Below, in pieces: positions 1-9,147 of a stretch of DNA of 63,087 nt; the first letter of the stretch is position 1, and every line of letters starts with the position of its first letter. A program made the translations under genes and the position numbers. The notes beneath the pieces were generated by a model, which was not told the origin of the DNA, did not search any database, and saw only the letters and a program-made list of their open reading frames with translations. Location: positions 1 to 63,087 of IMG/VR virus record IMGVR_UViG_3300031963_000141; one strand, given 5' to 3'. The stretch is from a virus.

Positions 1-1
1 A

Positions 2-1714
2 ATAAATCAGCAATGGTTTGAGGCAGGTGTTACTCTTAAGATGGGGGCATCTCTTAAGGATTACATTAATGAGAAAGGTACATGGAAATTTTTATCTGAA
101 TATGCAGCATTCTTAAATGAGCATACAGCATGGTACCGTCCTATGTCACCAGACAAAGTCATGATGTGGCAACAGAAGATTGAGGTAAGAAAAGGAGATA
201 GAAAAGCTGAAGTAGGTCTTAAAGGTACAATACAAGGTATGTCCTTTGAAAAAGATCCTACTAATGGTGTCGGTGGACCAGTTAAATATTTCTTTCATGA
301 GGAAGCAGGGATTGCTCCTAAGATGGATACTACCTTTGGATATATCAAGCCTGCACTTAAATCAGGTATGATTACTACAGGTATGTTTATAGCTGCAGGA
401 TCTGTGGGTGACTTAGATCAGTGTGAGCCACTGAAAGAAATGATTCTTAATCCGGAGGCTAATGAGATATATGCAGTAGACACTAATCTTATAGATAAAG
501 ATGGTACTATTGGTATGTCAGGATTATTTATTCCTGAACAATGGTCTATGCCGCCTTATATAGATGACTATGGTAATTCACTTGTAGAAGAATCTTTAGA
601 AGCCCTTGATAAGTATTTTGAGGAATGCAAAAAGAAGATGTCTCCAGAAACATATCAGCTTGAGGTATCTCAGCATCCAAGAAACATTGAGGAGGCATTT
701 GCACATAGAAAAGTATCTATATTCCCTCAGCATCTTGTTAATGCTCAGTTAAGAAGAATAGAAGAAAAAGAATACTCATATGAATTCTTAGATATACGTA
801 GAGATGCAGAAGGAAAAGTTACAGTAAAAGAAACTAATAAACTTCCTATATCAGAGTTTCCTATATCTAAGAAAACAGAAGATAAGACAGGAACATTAGT
901 AGTATGGGAAAGACCTGTTAGTAATCCTGAATTTGCTGTAACATACTATGCATCTATTGACCCTGTCTCAGAAGGTAAGACAACTACCTCAGAATCACTA
1001 TGTTCTATCTATGTAATGAAAGCTCCGGTTGAAGTAACAAAGGTTACTATGGGTGAGACTGAGACATTTATAGAGCAAGACAAAATAGTAGCGGCCTGGT
1101 GTGGTAGATTTGATGATATCAAAAAAACACATGAGAGACTAGAAATGATAATAGAATGGTATAATGCATGGACAGTAATAGAGAATAACATCTCTTTGTT
1201 TATTCAGTATATGATTTCTAGAAAGAAGCAAAAGTATTTAGTACCAAGAACACAGATTATGTTCTTAAAGGACCTAGGCGCTAATGCTAATGTATTCCAG
1301 GAATATGGTTGGAAAAATACAGGTGTATTGTTTAAGCAACATCTCTTAAGTTATGTTATAGAATATACAAGAGAGGAATTAGATGTAGCAACAAAAGAAG
1401 ACGGTACTATTGTAAAGACAAACTATGGTATAGAACGTATTCCAGATCCAATGTTGCTTAAGGAAATGAAAGCATATCAGGAAGGACTCAATGTTGACCG
1501 CTTGGTATCCTTTGCAGCATTAGTAGCATTCATGCGTATTCAACAGGCTAACAGAGGTTACGCAAAAAGAATGGTTATGGATGATGCCTCTAAAAACTTG
1601 CAAAAGTCAGAAAATTTGTATAAATTAAATAACAGCCCTTTCCGTCATTTAGGTAAAGGGTCAAGAGGTGGTGGCCCAGGATTTAAAAGATCACCATTTA
1701 AAAACTTTAAATAA
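2..1714 (+). CDS. terL: Terminase large subunit (5'-truncated by window edge)
   Basis: This is the DNA-packaging motor ATPase/nuclease, missing its N-terminus. The frame is open from base 2, so the ATG at base 41 is internal; the Walker A region must lie upstream of the window. Numbering from that ATG, a Walker B-like strand followed by an acidic pair (KYFFHEEAG, residues 82-90) closes the ATPase domain. A C-terminal RNase H-fold nuclease follows, with likely metal-binding acids in YYASIDP (D307) and TVIENN (E381). The tail is basic and Gly-rich. The portal gene starts 5 bases downstream, the usual terminase-portal-capsid order. Assignment rests on these motifs plus gene order; the family is clear, the exact lineage is inferred as crAss-like. 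Confidence 0.88.
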   Translation: MNQQWFEAGVTLKMGASLKDYINEKGTWKFLSEYAAFLNEHTAWYRPMSPDKVMMWQQKIEVRKGDRKAEVGLKGTIQGMSFEKDPTNGVGGPVKYFFHEEAGIAPKMDTTFGYIKPALKSGMITTGMFIAAGSVGDLDQCEPLKEMILNPEANEIYAVDTNLIDKDGTIGMSGLFIPEQWSMPPYIDDYGNSLVEESLEALDKYFEECKKKMSPETYQLEVSQHPRNIEEAFAHRKVSIFPQHLVNAQLRRIEEKEYSYEFLDIRRDAEGKVTVKETNKLPISEFPISKKTEDKTGTLVVWERPVSNPEFAVTYYASIDPVSEGKTTTSESLCSIYVMKAPVEVTKVTMGETETFIEQDKIVAAWCGRFDDIKKTHERLEMIIEWYNAWTVIENNISLFIQYMISRKKQKYLVPRTQIMFLKDLGANANVFQEYGWKNTGVLFKQHLLSYVIEYTREELDVATKEDGTIVKTNYGIERIPDPMLLKEMKAYQEGLNVDRLVSFAALVAFMRIQQANRGYAKRMVMDDASKNLQKSENLYKLNNSPFRHLGKGSRGGGPGFKRSPFKNFK

Positions 1715-1719
1715 AAGCT

Positions 1720-4470
1720 ATGCAGGTATATAACGCAATGCAGCTCAAAGGTGGAGCTAAAGTGAAACATAATAGAATGGGTAGTATCACCCAGCCACTT
1801 CAGTTTTTACCTAAAGCAGAAAAAGATCAAGAGTGGGCAGCATGGAACTTAGACTGGTTAGAATGGAATGGTCTTAAGCAAATCCGTAAAAATGCCCGTA
1901 GACTTATGAAGAACTATAAGCTTGCTAAAGGCATTATAGATAAGTCAGATTATATTATTGAAGAGGATAATGAGTATAGGGATATAGTAGAGACACTTAC
2001 AAAAGAAGATTACTCAGCATTAGAGCTTAAATTCTATCCAATCATCCCAAATGTAATCAATGTTCTTGTAGCTGAGTTTGCTAAGAGATCAACTAAACTT
2101 ACATACCGTGCAGTAGATGAGTTCTCCTATAATGAAATGATGGAGAAAAAACGTGCAGATGTTGAGGAAGTACTCATGGGTGATGCACAAATGAAAATCA
2201 TTGCTGCATTACTTGAGCAAGGATTAGATCCTAACTCTCCTGAAGCACAACAAGAACTTGATCCAGCTAAACTTAAAACTCTACCTGAAGTAGAAATGTT
2301 CTATAAGAAAGATTATAGATCAATGATAGAACAGTGGGCTTCTCATCAACATAAAGTAGATGTTGAAAGATTTAAGATGGATGAACTAGAAGAGCGTGGT
2401 TTCCGTGACTCTCTAATTACTGACCGTGAGTTCTGGCATTTCCAAATGATGGAAGATGATTACAATGTAGAACTTTGGAATCCGGTATTATCATTCTATC
2501 ATAAATCTCCAGACGCAAGATATATCTCTCAAGCTAACTGGGTAGGTAAAACAGATATGTTTACTGTAGCTGATGTTATTGACCGTTATGGATATCTAAT
2601 GACTACAGAACAATTGGAGGCTTTAGAAGCCATCTATCCTATCAGATCTGCAGGTTATAATATTGGTGGACAGCAGAATGATGGTTCTTACTATGATGCT
2701 ACTAAGACACATGAGTGGAACACTAACCTACCTTCTCTTGCATACCGTCAGTATACATCTATGGTATCAGGGAATATATTAGAAGGAGGAGATGTTATCT
2801 CACAGATACTTGCAGAAGGAGAAGATTACAATGTTGCCGGTACAGCATATTTACTCAGAGTAACTACAGCATACTGGAAGTCTCAACGTAAAGTAGGTCA
2901 CTTAACTAAAATAGCAGATAATGGTGAAGTAACTACTGAAGTAGTAACTGAAGCTTACAGTATTACAGATAAACCAATATATGACACTAAGTTGTTTAAG
3001 AATAAAACAAAAGATAACTTAGTATATGGAGAACATATTGATTGGATTTGGATCAATGAAGTATGGGGTGGTATTAAGATTGGACCAAACATTCCATCAT
3101 TCTGGGGTATGAACAACCCTGGAGGATTTACACCTATCTATATTGGTGTTGACAAAAATAAACTGGGTCCGCTTAAATTCCAGTTTAAAGGTGATGAATC
3201 ACTTTATGGATGTAAACTTCCTGTAGAAGGAGCAGTATTCTCAGATAGAAATACTAAGTCAACAGCGCTTCTAGATTTGATGAAGCCTTATCAGATTGCA
3301 TACAACATAGTAAATAATCAAATAGCAGATATACTAGTAGATGAATTAGGTACTGTTATTATGCTAGATCAAAACTCATTACCTCGTCACTCACTAGGAG
3401 AAGACTGGGGTAAAGGAAACTTGGCTAAAGCATATGTGGCAATGAAGAATTTCCAGATGCTTCCTCTAGATACATCTATCACAAATACAGAGAATGCATT
3501 AAACTTCCAGCACTTCCAGAAATTAGATCTGTCTCAGACAGAACGTCTCATGTCTAGGATTCAGCTTGCCAATTACTTTAAACAACAGGCGTATGAAGTA
3601 ATTGGTGTGAATCCTCAGCGTATGGGTCAACAGTTATCACAACAAACTGCTACTGGAGTAGAGCAAGCTGTAAATGCATCATATGCACAAACAGAAGTAT
3701 TCTTTATCCAGCACTGTGATTATCTAATGCCAAGAGTACATCAGATGCGTACAGATTTAGCACAATACTATCATGCTAAGAAGCCATCTTTAAGATTGCA
3801 ATACATGAGTACAGCAGATGAGAATGTAAACTTCCAAATCAATGGAACAGACTTATTGATGAGAGATCTAAACATTTTCTGTAGCACAACTGCAAATCAT
3901 AGAGCTATACTTGAGCAACTTAAAGCTATGTCACTTAATAATAATACTACAGGAGCTAGTATATATGACTTAGGTAGAGTAGTTCAATCTGATTCAATTG
4001 CTGAACTTAATTCAGTTCTTAAAGCTGCAGAAGATAAGTCAATGCAGATGAAGCAACAAGAGATGCAGCAACAACAGCAAATGCAACAAGAGCAACTTCA
4101 GTCTCAAGCTGAAAATCAAAAACTTAAACTTGATCATGATGCTATGGAGGCTGAGAAGAATAGACAACGTGATATTCTTGTGGCTGAAATACGTGCAGCA
4201 GGTATGGGCTCAATGGTTGACATTAATCAAAACATGCAGTCTGACTTTGTAGATGCTATGAGAGACATACGTCAAGAGGATCAGTATAAGTCTCAGATGG
4301 ATTTAGAAAGACAGAAAGAAGCAAACAGAAATAATCTTGCTTCACAGAAAAATGACTTGGAAAGACAGAAGCTAGCAGTACAACAGGACATAGCTGATAA
4401 GCAATTACAAGTAGCAAGAGAGAATAAGAATAGATTTGATAAAGGAACAAATTCAGAAAAGAAAAAATAG
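1720..4470 (+). CDS. Portal protein
   Basis: A 916-residue protein directly after the terminase, in the place and size range of crAss-like portal proteins. Twelve copies would form the head-tail channel through which DNA is packaged and ejected. The central part is mixed alpha/beta with many aromatic residues. Residues of about 600-680 (with VIGVNPQRMGQQ) look like the conserved helical stem and crown region. From about residue 768 the chain becomes a long Gln/Glu/Lys-rich coiled coil (MKQQEMQQQQQMQQEQ), which would project into the head or form the portal barrel. The start at 1720 follows the terminase stop by 5 bases with no Shine-Dalgarno. Function is inferred from position, length and architecture, not from a catalytic motif. 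Confidence 0.85.
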   Translation: MQVYNAMQLKGGAKVKHNRMGSITQPLQFLPKAEKDQEWAAWNLDWLEWNGLKQIRKNARRLMKNYKLAKGIIDKSDYIIEEDNEYRDIVETLTKEDYSALELKFYPIIPNVINVLVAEFAKRSTKLTYRAVDEFSYNEMMEKKRADVEEVLMGDAQMKIIAALLEQGLDPNSPEAQQELDPAKLKTLPEVEMFYKKDYRSMIEQWASHQHKVDVERFKMDELEERGFRDSLITDREFWHFQMMEDDYNVELWNPVLSFYHKSPDARYISQANWVGKTDMFTVADVIDRYGYLMTTEQLEALEAIYPIRSAGYNIGGQQNDGSYYDATKTHEWNTNLPSLAYRQYTSMVSGNILEGGDVISQILAEGEDYNVAGTAYLLRVTTAYWKSQRKVGHLTKIADNGEVTTEVVTEAYSITDKPIYDTKLFKNKTKDNLVYGEHIDWIWINEVWGGIKIGPNIPSFWGMNNPGGFTPIYIGVDKNKLGPLKFQFKGDESLYGCKLPVEGAVFSDRNTKSTALLDLMKPYQIAYNIVNNQIADILVDELGTVIMLDQNSLPRHSLGEDWGKGNLAKAYVAMKNFQMLPLDTSITNTENALNFQHFQKLDLSQTERLMSRIQLANYFKQQAYEVIGVNPQRMGQQLSQQTATGVEQAVNASYAQTEVFFIQHCDYLMPRVHQMRTDLAQYYHAKKPSLRLQYMSTADENVNFQINGTDLLMRDLNIFCSTTANHRAILEQLKAMSLNNNTTGASIYDLGRVVQSDSIAELNSVLKAAEDKSMQMKQQEMQQQQQMQQEQLQSQAENQKLKLDHDAMEAEKNRQRDILVAEIRAAGMGSMVDINQNMQSDFVDAMRDIRQEDQYKSQMDLERQKEANRNNLASQKNDLERQKLAVQQDIADKQLQVARENKNRFDKGTNSEKKK

Positions 4471-4482
4471 TTTAGCTATATA

Positions 4483-4514
4483 TTGCCAAAAAAGACTTTT
4501 CTATTTTAAATTTC
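4483..4514 (+). promoter_or_regulatory. Possible Bacteroidota-type promoter upstream of scaffold/capsid genes
   Basis: In the 104-base gap after the portal gene, a TTG (4483-4485) lies 21 bases upstream of TAAATTTC (4507-4514), which differs by one base from the Bacteroidota -7 consensus TAnnTTTG. It would start RNA near 4520, about 55 bases before the next ATG. The match is partial, so this is a weak prediction. The rest of the gap shows no clear hairpin. Confidence 0.35.
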
Positions 4515-4574
4515 TGAAGTTTATCTTATCAAAAATTCTTATATTGAATTAAGTAACATTAAAAACCAACAAAT

Positions 4575-5828
4575 ATGGAAGACACTAAGCCAACTAGTGA
4601 TCAGACCCTTGATACTACAACGGTAGGTCAAGTAGATGTAAATTTGGATGAACTCTTTGGAACTCCGGGTGCAGAAAACATTATGCTCCCTGATAACAAA
4701 GAAGAAGAAAAAACAAAGTCAGTATTCTCTAATGAGAACCTGGTAGATGTAACGTTCATTGACAAGCCTGCTTCTGGTGAAACAGTAGCAAGCAAAGAAG
4801 AAGCTAAGCAAGAGGTTGAAGAGACAATTGCAGAGTTAAACAACTTGATCTCTCAAGAAGAAGATGCAGGTAACAAAGGAAGACCAAAAGTAGATAAGTC
4901 TGGTCTTGCTGAGTTAGCATCTAAAATGATTGAAGAAGGTTCTTTAGTTCCTTTTGATGATGACAAACCATTAGAGGAATATACAACAAAAGACTTCCGT
5001 GAATTATTTGAAGCAAACTTCCAAGAAAGAGAAAACAAGATTAGAGAAAATACTCCAAAAGAGTTTTTCCAAGCTTTGCCAGAAGAACTTCAAATTGCTG
5101 CTAAGTATGTAGCTGACGGTGGTCAAGATCTTAAAGGATTATTCAGAACTCTTGCTCATGTAGAAGAGATCATTGAATTAGATCCTACAGATGAATATGA
5201 CCAAGAAGAAATTGCACGTCAGTATTTACATGCTACAAGATTTGGAACACCTGAAGAGATTGAAGCAGAGATTGAAGATTGGAAAGATCTTAACAAGCTA
5301 GGTCAGAAAGCTCAACAGTTCAAACCAAAGTTAGATGCAATGCAAGAACAAATCATTGCTAGACAACTTGCAGAACAAGAGGTTAAGAAAGATCAACAAG
5401 AAAAAGCAGCTAAGGCATATACTGATAATGTATATAACACTCTTGTAGCCGGAGAACTTGGAGGTATTAAGTTAGATAAGAAGACTCAGTCACTTTTGTA
5501 CTCAGGTCTTGTACAACCTAACTATCCATCAATCTCTGGTAAGCCTACAAACTTACTTGGTCACTTACTTGAGAAGTATCAGTTTGTAGAACCAAACCAC
5601 ACTCTTATTGCTGAAGCACTTTGGCTTCTTGCTGATCCAGATGGGTACAAAGGAAGAGTAAGAGACATAGGTGGTAAACAAGCTACAGAAAAAGTAGTAA
5701 GACAATTGAAGACTGAAGAGCAAAGAAAGATTACTTCATCAGCTCAAGAAGAAGAAGATGAAAGACCTAGAAAATCTCAACAGAGAACAATACCTAGAAA
5801 TCAAGGAAATATATTTAAACGATTTTAA
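4575..5828 (+). CDS. Acidic scaffold-like head assembly protein
   Basis: A 417-residue protein located between portal and major capsid protein, the usual place of a scaffolding or capsid-assembly gene. The N-terminal 120 residues are strongly acidic, low in complexity and probably disordered. Residues of about 130-290 are helical and charged, with long Gln/Glu/Lys stretches suggesting coiled coils. The C-terminus is basic (RPRKSQQRTIPRN), as expected for a segment that contacts capsid protein or DNA. I see no protease motif. The start at 4575 follows an A-rich leader (AAAAACCAACAAAT) like those in front of other genes here. The scaffold role is an inference from position and charge pattern only. 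Confidence 0.5.
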   Translation: MEDTKPTSDQTLDTTTVGQVDVNLDELFGTPGAENIMLPDNKEEEKTKSVFSNENLVDVTFIDKPASGETVASKEEAKQEVEETIAELNNLISQEEDAGNKGRPKVDKSGLAELASKMIEEGSLVPFDDDKPLEEYTTKDFRELFEANFQERENKIRENTPKEFFQALPEELQIAAKYVADGGQDLKGLFRTLAHVEEIIELDPTDEYDQEEIARQYLHATRFGTPEEIEAEIEDWKDLNKLGQKAQQFKPKLDAMQEQIIARQLAEQEVKKDQQEKAAKAYTDNVYNTLVAGELGGIKLDKKTQSLLYSGLVQPNYPSISGKPTNLLGHLLEKYQFVEPNHTLIAEALWLLADPDGYKGRVRDIGGKQATEKVVRQLKTEEQRKITSSAQEEEDERPRKSQQRTIPRNQGNIFKRF

Positions 5829-5830
5829 TT

Positions 5831-5858
5831 ATAAACAAACAAACAAAAACAAACAAAA
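5831..5858 (+). promoter_or_regulatory. CAAA-repeat A-rich translation leader of the capsid gene
   Basis: The whole gap before the major capsid gene is a string of ACAAA-type units without any G, so it cannot fold. Bacteroidota ribosomes use unstructured A-rich leaders instead of Shine-Dalgarno pairing, so this probably gives strong initiation on the most abundant virion protein. Confidence 0.5.
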
Positions 5859-7475
5859 ATGGCAACTCCAGTTTTAAACAATGGTATATTCCTGCGTGAC
5901 ACTGCGTATAACGCTAGTTCACATGTGGATTCTTACCACCTAAAAAACATGTTGAAGGATGCAGAACCAATGGACTTAGGTCCAGTAGACTTATGGGCTA
6001 TGGCTCAGAAGGTTGAAATGCCCCTTTATCAGATGTCCTCTTTTGGAGGAAAGAATGTTATCATGGTTGACAATGCTCGTGGAGAGTACAAATGGCAGAC
6101 TCCGGTTTCCATTGACCTTCCATACATTGTTGAGGACATTGAGGATCCTAACACGTTCCTTGGTGTAGATGGTACTACATTCAAAATTAAACTTAACAAG
6201 CGTGAGTTTGGACATGGTGATATCATCACTTATGACAAATACAACGGAGTTGAGATGTACATTACAGATGAGGATATTCTTAACATTGGAGATGGATTCA
6301 TCTATACAGTACAACTTGTGAACAATGATAACTATAAATATCTTGATCACAAATATTTGGCTAATGGTACTAAAGTGTTCCGTAAAGGTTCTGCTAGAGG
6401 TGAGTATGGAGAGCGTTTCTCTGACATCATCACTAATGCTGGATTCCGTGAGTTCTACAACTTTGTAGGAGGAGCAGAAGCACACGTACATTATTCTATT
6501 TCTTCACGTGCTGATTTGATGATCAAAGGTGGAATGAATGCAGATGGTACAGTTCCTGTAACTGAGATCTGGAGATCATTTGACAAATCTATTGATCCAT
6601 CTATCAACTCTTTGGAGGATATGGTTAAGGTTATGGGTAAAGACTCTGTCAAAAAAGCATTTGACAATGGAGATCTTTCACGTACATTCTTGACTAACAT
6701 GGAAGCAGCTCACCTTTCTAAAGTTGCATCTGACATTGAGACTTACTTGATGTGGGGACAAGGAGGTAGAGTACGTCAAGACGGTCCAGATGATATCAGA
6801 TTGTCTGTGGGTCTTTGGAAGCAGTTGGATAACTCATTCAAAAGAGTATACAACAAAAATAACTTTACACTTGATTTGTTCCGTGGAGAGATCTACAACT
6901 TCTTCAATGGTAAGGTTGAGTTCCAAGGTCCAGATCCAAAACGTTCTCTAGTAGTTCAAACTGGTATGGGTGGAATGCGTATGGTTAATGAAGCTATCAA
7001 GAGAGAAGCTATCTCTTCTGGTCTTCTTATCCAAGCTGCTGATATCGGTGCAATCACTGGTAAAGGTATGGACTTGAACTTTGGATTTGCTTACACTTCT
7101 TATGTTATCCCATTCTTGGCTAACGTTAAGTTTGTGTTGAACCCAGCATTTGACAACGTTCATACAAATGATATTGAGAACCCAATCATTGATGGTTTCC
7201 CATTGTCTTCTTACTCATTCATTATCTTTGATATCACTGATAATACAAATGATAACATCTACTTATTGAAGTTGTCTTGGGACAACCAATTGAAGTGGTG
7301 GTATCAGAATGGTACTATGGACTATATGGGCCGTACTCAAGGCTTCCAGTCTTCAGGACAATTCAATGGTTACCGTGTAATGATGTCTCAAACAATGCCA
7401 GCTATCTGGGTTAAAGACCCAACTAAAGTGTTGAAAATTGTTATGAGAAACCCAATCACTGGTGGATCATTCTAA
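5859..7475 (+). CDS. Major capsid protein (HK97-fold expected)
   Basis: A 538-residue protein, close in length to crAss-like major capsid proteins, third in the terminase-portal-scaffold-capsid order. It would form the hexons and pentons of the icosahedral head. The sequence is a balanced alpha/beta composition with no low complexity. The middle segment NMEAAHLSKVASDIETYLMW resembles the long spine helix of the HK97 fold, and the region after it is beta-rich, as in P-domain/A-domain folds. The gene has an A-rich leader, enriched CGT arginine codons and a strong terminator 20 bases after its stop, all consistent with very high expression. Family membership is inferred from context; no alignment was run. 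Confidence 0.85.
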   Translation: MATPVLNNGIFLRDTAYNASSHVDSYHLKNMLKDAEPMDLGPVDLWAMAQKVEMPLYQMSSFGGKNVIMVDNARGEYKWQTPVSIDLPYIVEDIEDPNTFLGVDGTTFKIKLNKREFGHGDIITYDKYNGVEMYITDEDILNIGDGFIYTVQLVNNDNYKYLDHKYLANGTKVFRKGSARGEYGERFSDIITNAGFREFYNFVGGAEAHVHYSISSRADLMIKGGMNADGTVPVTEIWRSFDKSIDPSINSLEDMVKVMGKDSVKKAFDNGDLSRTFLTNMEAAHLSKVASDIETYLMWGQGGRVRQDGPDDIRLSVGLWKQLDNSFKRVYNKNNFTLDLFRGEIYNFFNGKVEFQGPDPKRSLVVQTGMGGMRMVNEAIKREAISSGLLIQAADIGAITGKGMDLNFGFAYTSYVIPFLANVKFVLNPAFDNVHTNDIENPIIDGFPLSSYSFIIFDITDNTNDNIYLLKLSWDNQLKWWYQNGTMDYMGRTQGFQSSGQFNGYRVMMSQTMPAIWVKDPTKVLKIVMRNPITGGSF

Positions 7476-7496
7476 TATAAACAACCGGTAAAAAAC

Positions 7497-7525
7497 AGGG
7501 AGGGGTTAACGCTCCTCCCTTTTTT
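7497..7525 (+). terminator. Rho-independent terminator after major capsid gene
   Basis: Perfect 7-base stem AGGGAGG / CCTCCCT (7497-7503 with 7514-7520) around a 10-base loop, followed by an uninterrupted T run from 7520 to 7525. It ends the capsid transcript before the next promoter-like element. Confidence 0.85.
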
Positions 7526-7535
7526 ACTATATTTA
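7521..7535 (+). promoter_or_regulatory. TTTTAC-TATATTTA promoter-like motif
   Basis: TTTTTACTATATTTA starts in the T run of the terminator and lies 26 bases before the next gene. The TATATTTA part (7528-7535) fits the Bacteroidota -7 box TAnnTTTG with one change; a -33 TTTG is not evident. The same TTTTACTATAT string occurs before the genes at 13959 and 29763, so it is likely a phage-wide late promoter element. Confidence 0.5.
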
Positions 7536-7561
7536 ACCAACAATTAAAAACCAACAAAAAA

Positions 7562-8578
7562 ATGGAAAATGTAACTTTTACAATGGTAGAGACGCGGGTA
7601 GCTAAGGTAACCCCAATTGCAGTCAAACCATATTTTGACAATTCAGTATCAAACATGGGACTAGAAGATTATGGTCTATCTTTATTTGACGGTGTGACTC
7701 ACACTGAGCAACTGGCTTGTCTAGAAAAAAATGGAGTAGTTCAATACTTAACAGGACTAAATGAATTTGCTCCAGACATCAAACTTATGCAACCTGAAGA
7801 CAGAGCAGCTAAGATTAAAGAAATTAGAACTGCTGTAGCTGAAATAGAAAAAGAACTAGCAGCAAATGTTCTTGATATTGAAAGCGCTACATTCTGGAAT
7901 GAAGTTAAACTACTACGTCCTGATAACTCAGACTTCTGGAATAAGATATCATTATCTTGTGGTAATGAGCCAGTATTTTTAGATCCTAAAGATCCATTTG
8001 ATAGAATTAAACTTTATGCTATTGAAGCAGGAGGTTTTTCTATTATAGCACGTAGCTATGATGAGGCTAGATCAAAAGCAGTACCACCTAAGTTTTACTT
8101 GGATAAACAACAAGAAACTGCTGGTGCTAGAACTGAGTACAAGAAAATCCGTAACAAAGCTCTTGCTGAGTTGCAGAAATTATTTGATAAAAACAGCACT
8201 AAGTTGTTCTACATTGCTAAGGCAGTGGATACAGCAAGTGTACAGTATAAGAAACATACCCCTAATGATGTAATCTATGACAATATGGATAGACACATCA
8301 ATGGTGAAGGTACGGAAGGTAACAAAGAAAGAGCAGCTCAAGGCTTCCTTGATGCAGCAGCTTTAGACATGGAAACATTAAAAATTAAAGCAATTGTTAA
8401 AGATTCCGTATTTTTTAAGTATATTATAAGTAAGGCAGATGGATATATCTACCATGCTAAGTCAAACACTATGCTTGGAAGAAACCCATCTGACGTTGTT
8501 GAGTTCTTGAAAAACCCTCTAAATGAGGATGTTCTGAAGGATCTTAATAACAATGTTGAAAGGTTATGGAATTCTTAA
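7562..8578 (+). CDS. Head-associated structural protein, function unknown
   Basis: A 338-residue soluble protein with its own promoter-like element immediately after the capsid terminator. The N-terminal part is short and variable. The central part (residues of about 75-170) is rich in aromatic and acidic residues, with LLRPDNSDFWNKI and LDPKDPFDRIKLYAIEAGGF looking like conserved cores. The C-terminal half is helical and charged (TEYKKIRNKALAELQKLF). Similar-sized genes follow the capsid gene in crAss-like phages and are virion proteins, so a capsid-decorating or internal head role is plausible. I do not recognise a domain. The start at 7562 follows the A-rich leader AAAAACCAACAAAAAA. Confidence 0.6.
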   Translation: MENVTFTMVETRVAKVTPIAVKPYFDNSVSNMGLEDYGLSLFDGVTHTEQLACLEKNGVVQYLTGLNEFAPDIKLMQPEDRAAKIKEIRTAVAEIEKELAANVLDIESATFWNEVKLLRPDNSDFWNKISLSCGNEPVFLDPKDPFDRIKLYAIEAGGFSIIARSYDEARSKAVPPKFYLDKQQETAGARTEYKKIRNKALAELQKLFDKNSTKLFYIAKAVDTASVQYKKHTPNDVIYDNMDRHINGEGTEGNKERAAQGFLDAAALDMETLKIKAIVKDSVFFKYIISKADGYIYHAKSNTMLGRNPSDVVEFLKNPLNEDVLKDLNNNVERLWNS

Positions 8579-8588
8579 TTTGTATATA

Positions 8589-8792
8589 ATGAAAACTACA
8601 GCAAAAAAATCTACAGGAAAAGTAGGTGGAGTGAAGGTTGGTCTTAATGGCAACCTACCGGTACAGAAGGTACCAAGTACAAAAGGTGTTATGCCAGGAC
8701 TTAATGGCAAAGTATCTGTACAAACTAACCCTGGTGGTTGGGCAGGTGGAAGAGGAAATACAGCTCCTAAGACTGCTGAACCTAATAACTAA
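8589..8792 (+). CDS. Small basic Gly-rich protein (67 aa), first of the basic cluster
   Basis: A 67-residue protein rich in Lys, Gly, Val and Pro, with almost no acidic residues. I take ATG 8589 rather than the in-frame ATG 8553 because 8553 lies inside the previous gene and 8589 is 11 bases past its stop. Two similar stretches, VGLNGNLPVQKVPSTKGVMP and PGLNGKVSVQTNPGG, form an imperfect internal repeat (GLNGxxxVQ). It is probably unstructured alone and may bind DNA or the capsid lumen. No family recognised. Confidence 0.6.
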   Translation: MKTTAKKSTGKVGGVKVGLNGNLPVQKVPSTKGVMPGLNGKVSVQTNPGGWAGGRGNTAPKTAEPNN

Positions 8793-8797
8793 TTATC

Positions 8798-9136
8798 ATG
8801 CCTAAAGATGCATGCTATACAAAAGTAAAAGCGCAGTACGCTGTGTTTCCTTCAGCTAGAGCTTCTCAAGCTATTGCCAAATGCCGTAAAGGTTCAGGCA
8901 CAGTTAGAAAGACTAAAGCAGGAAGTGATCTTAAAAGATGGCAAGCAGAGAAATGGCAAGATACAAAGTCTGGAAAAGCTTGTGGGGCTGGTGGTAAAAA
9001 TGAATACTGCCGCCCTACAAAAAAGGTTTCTTCTAAGACACCAAAAACAAAATACCAACTTACTCCTTCTAAACTTGCTGCAAAGAAAGCTGAGAAGTCT
9101 AGAGTAGGTATGGGAAGAAAAGTAACTAAAGCATAA
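8798..9136 (+). CDS. DUF5872-like small basic cysteine protein
   Basis: A 112-residue basic protein that I recognise as resembling the DUF5872 family, found in phages and in some large eukaryotic DNA viruses. The family-like cores are CYTKVKAQYAVFPSARASQA, then RWQAEKWQDTKSGKACGAGG and EYCRPTKKVSSKTP. Four cysteines (CYT, AKCRK, KACG, YCRP) could form a small metal-bound or disulfide core, and the rest is Lys/Arg-rich. Its biochemical function is not established to my knowledge. It sits in a run of basic proteins between the head and neck genes, which suggests a virion component packaged with DNA. The family call is from memory of the motif and was not searched. Confidence 0.6.
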   Translation: MPKDACYTKVKAQYAVFPSARASQAIAKCRKGSGTVRKTKAGSDLKRWQAEKWQDTKSGKACGAGGKNEYCRPTKKVSSKTPKTKYQLTPSKLAAKKAEKSRVGMGRKVTKA

Positions 9137-9147
9137 AATATATAGGT

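Noticed and set aside
41-43. ATG at 41 as the true start of the terminase gene
   Set aside because: The frame is open to the left edge and the ATPase Walker A region is missing, so the gene starts outside the window.
5991-6491. - strand open frame of 166 codons opposite the capsid gene
   Set aside because: Antisense shadow of a well-supported + strand gene; composition is Ser/Ile/Val-rich with no start context or conserved motif.
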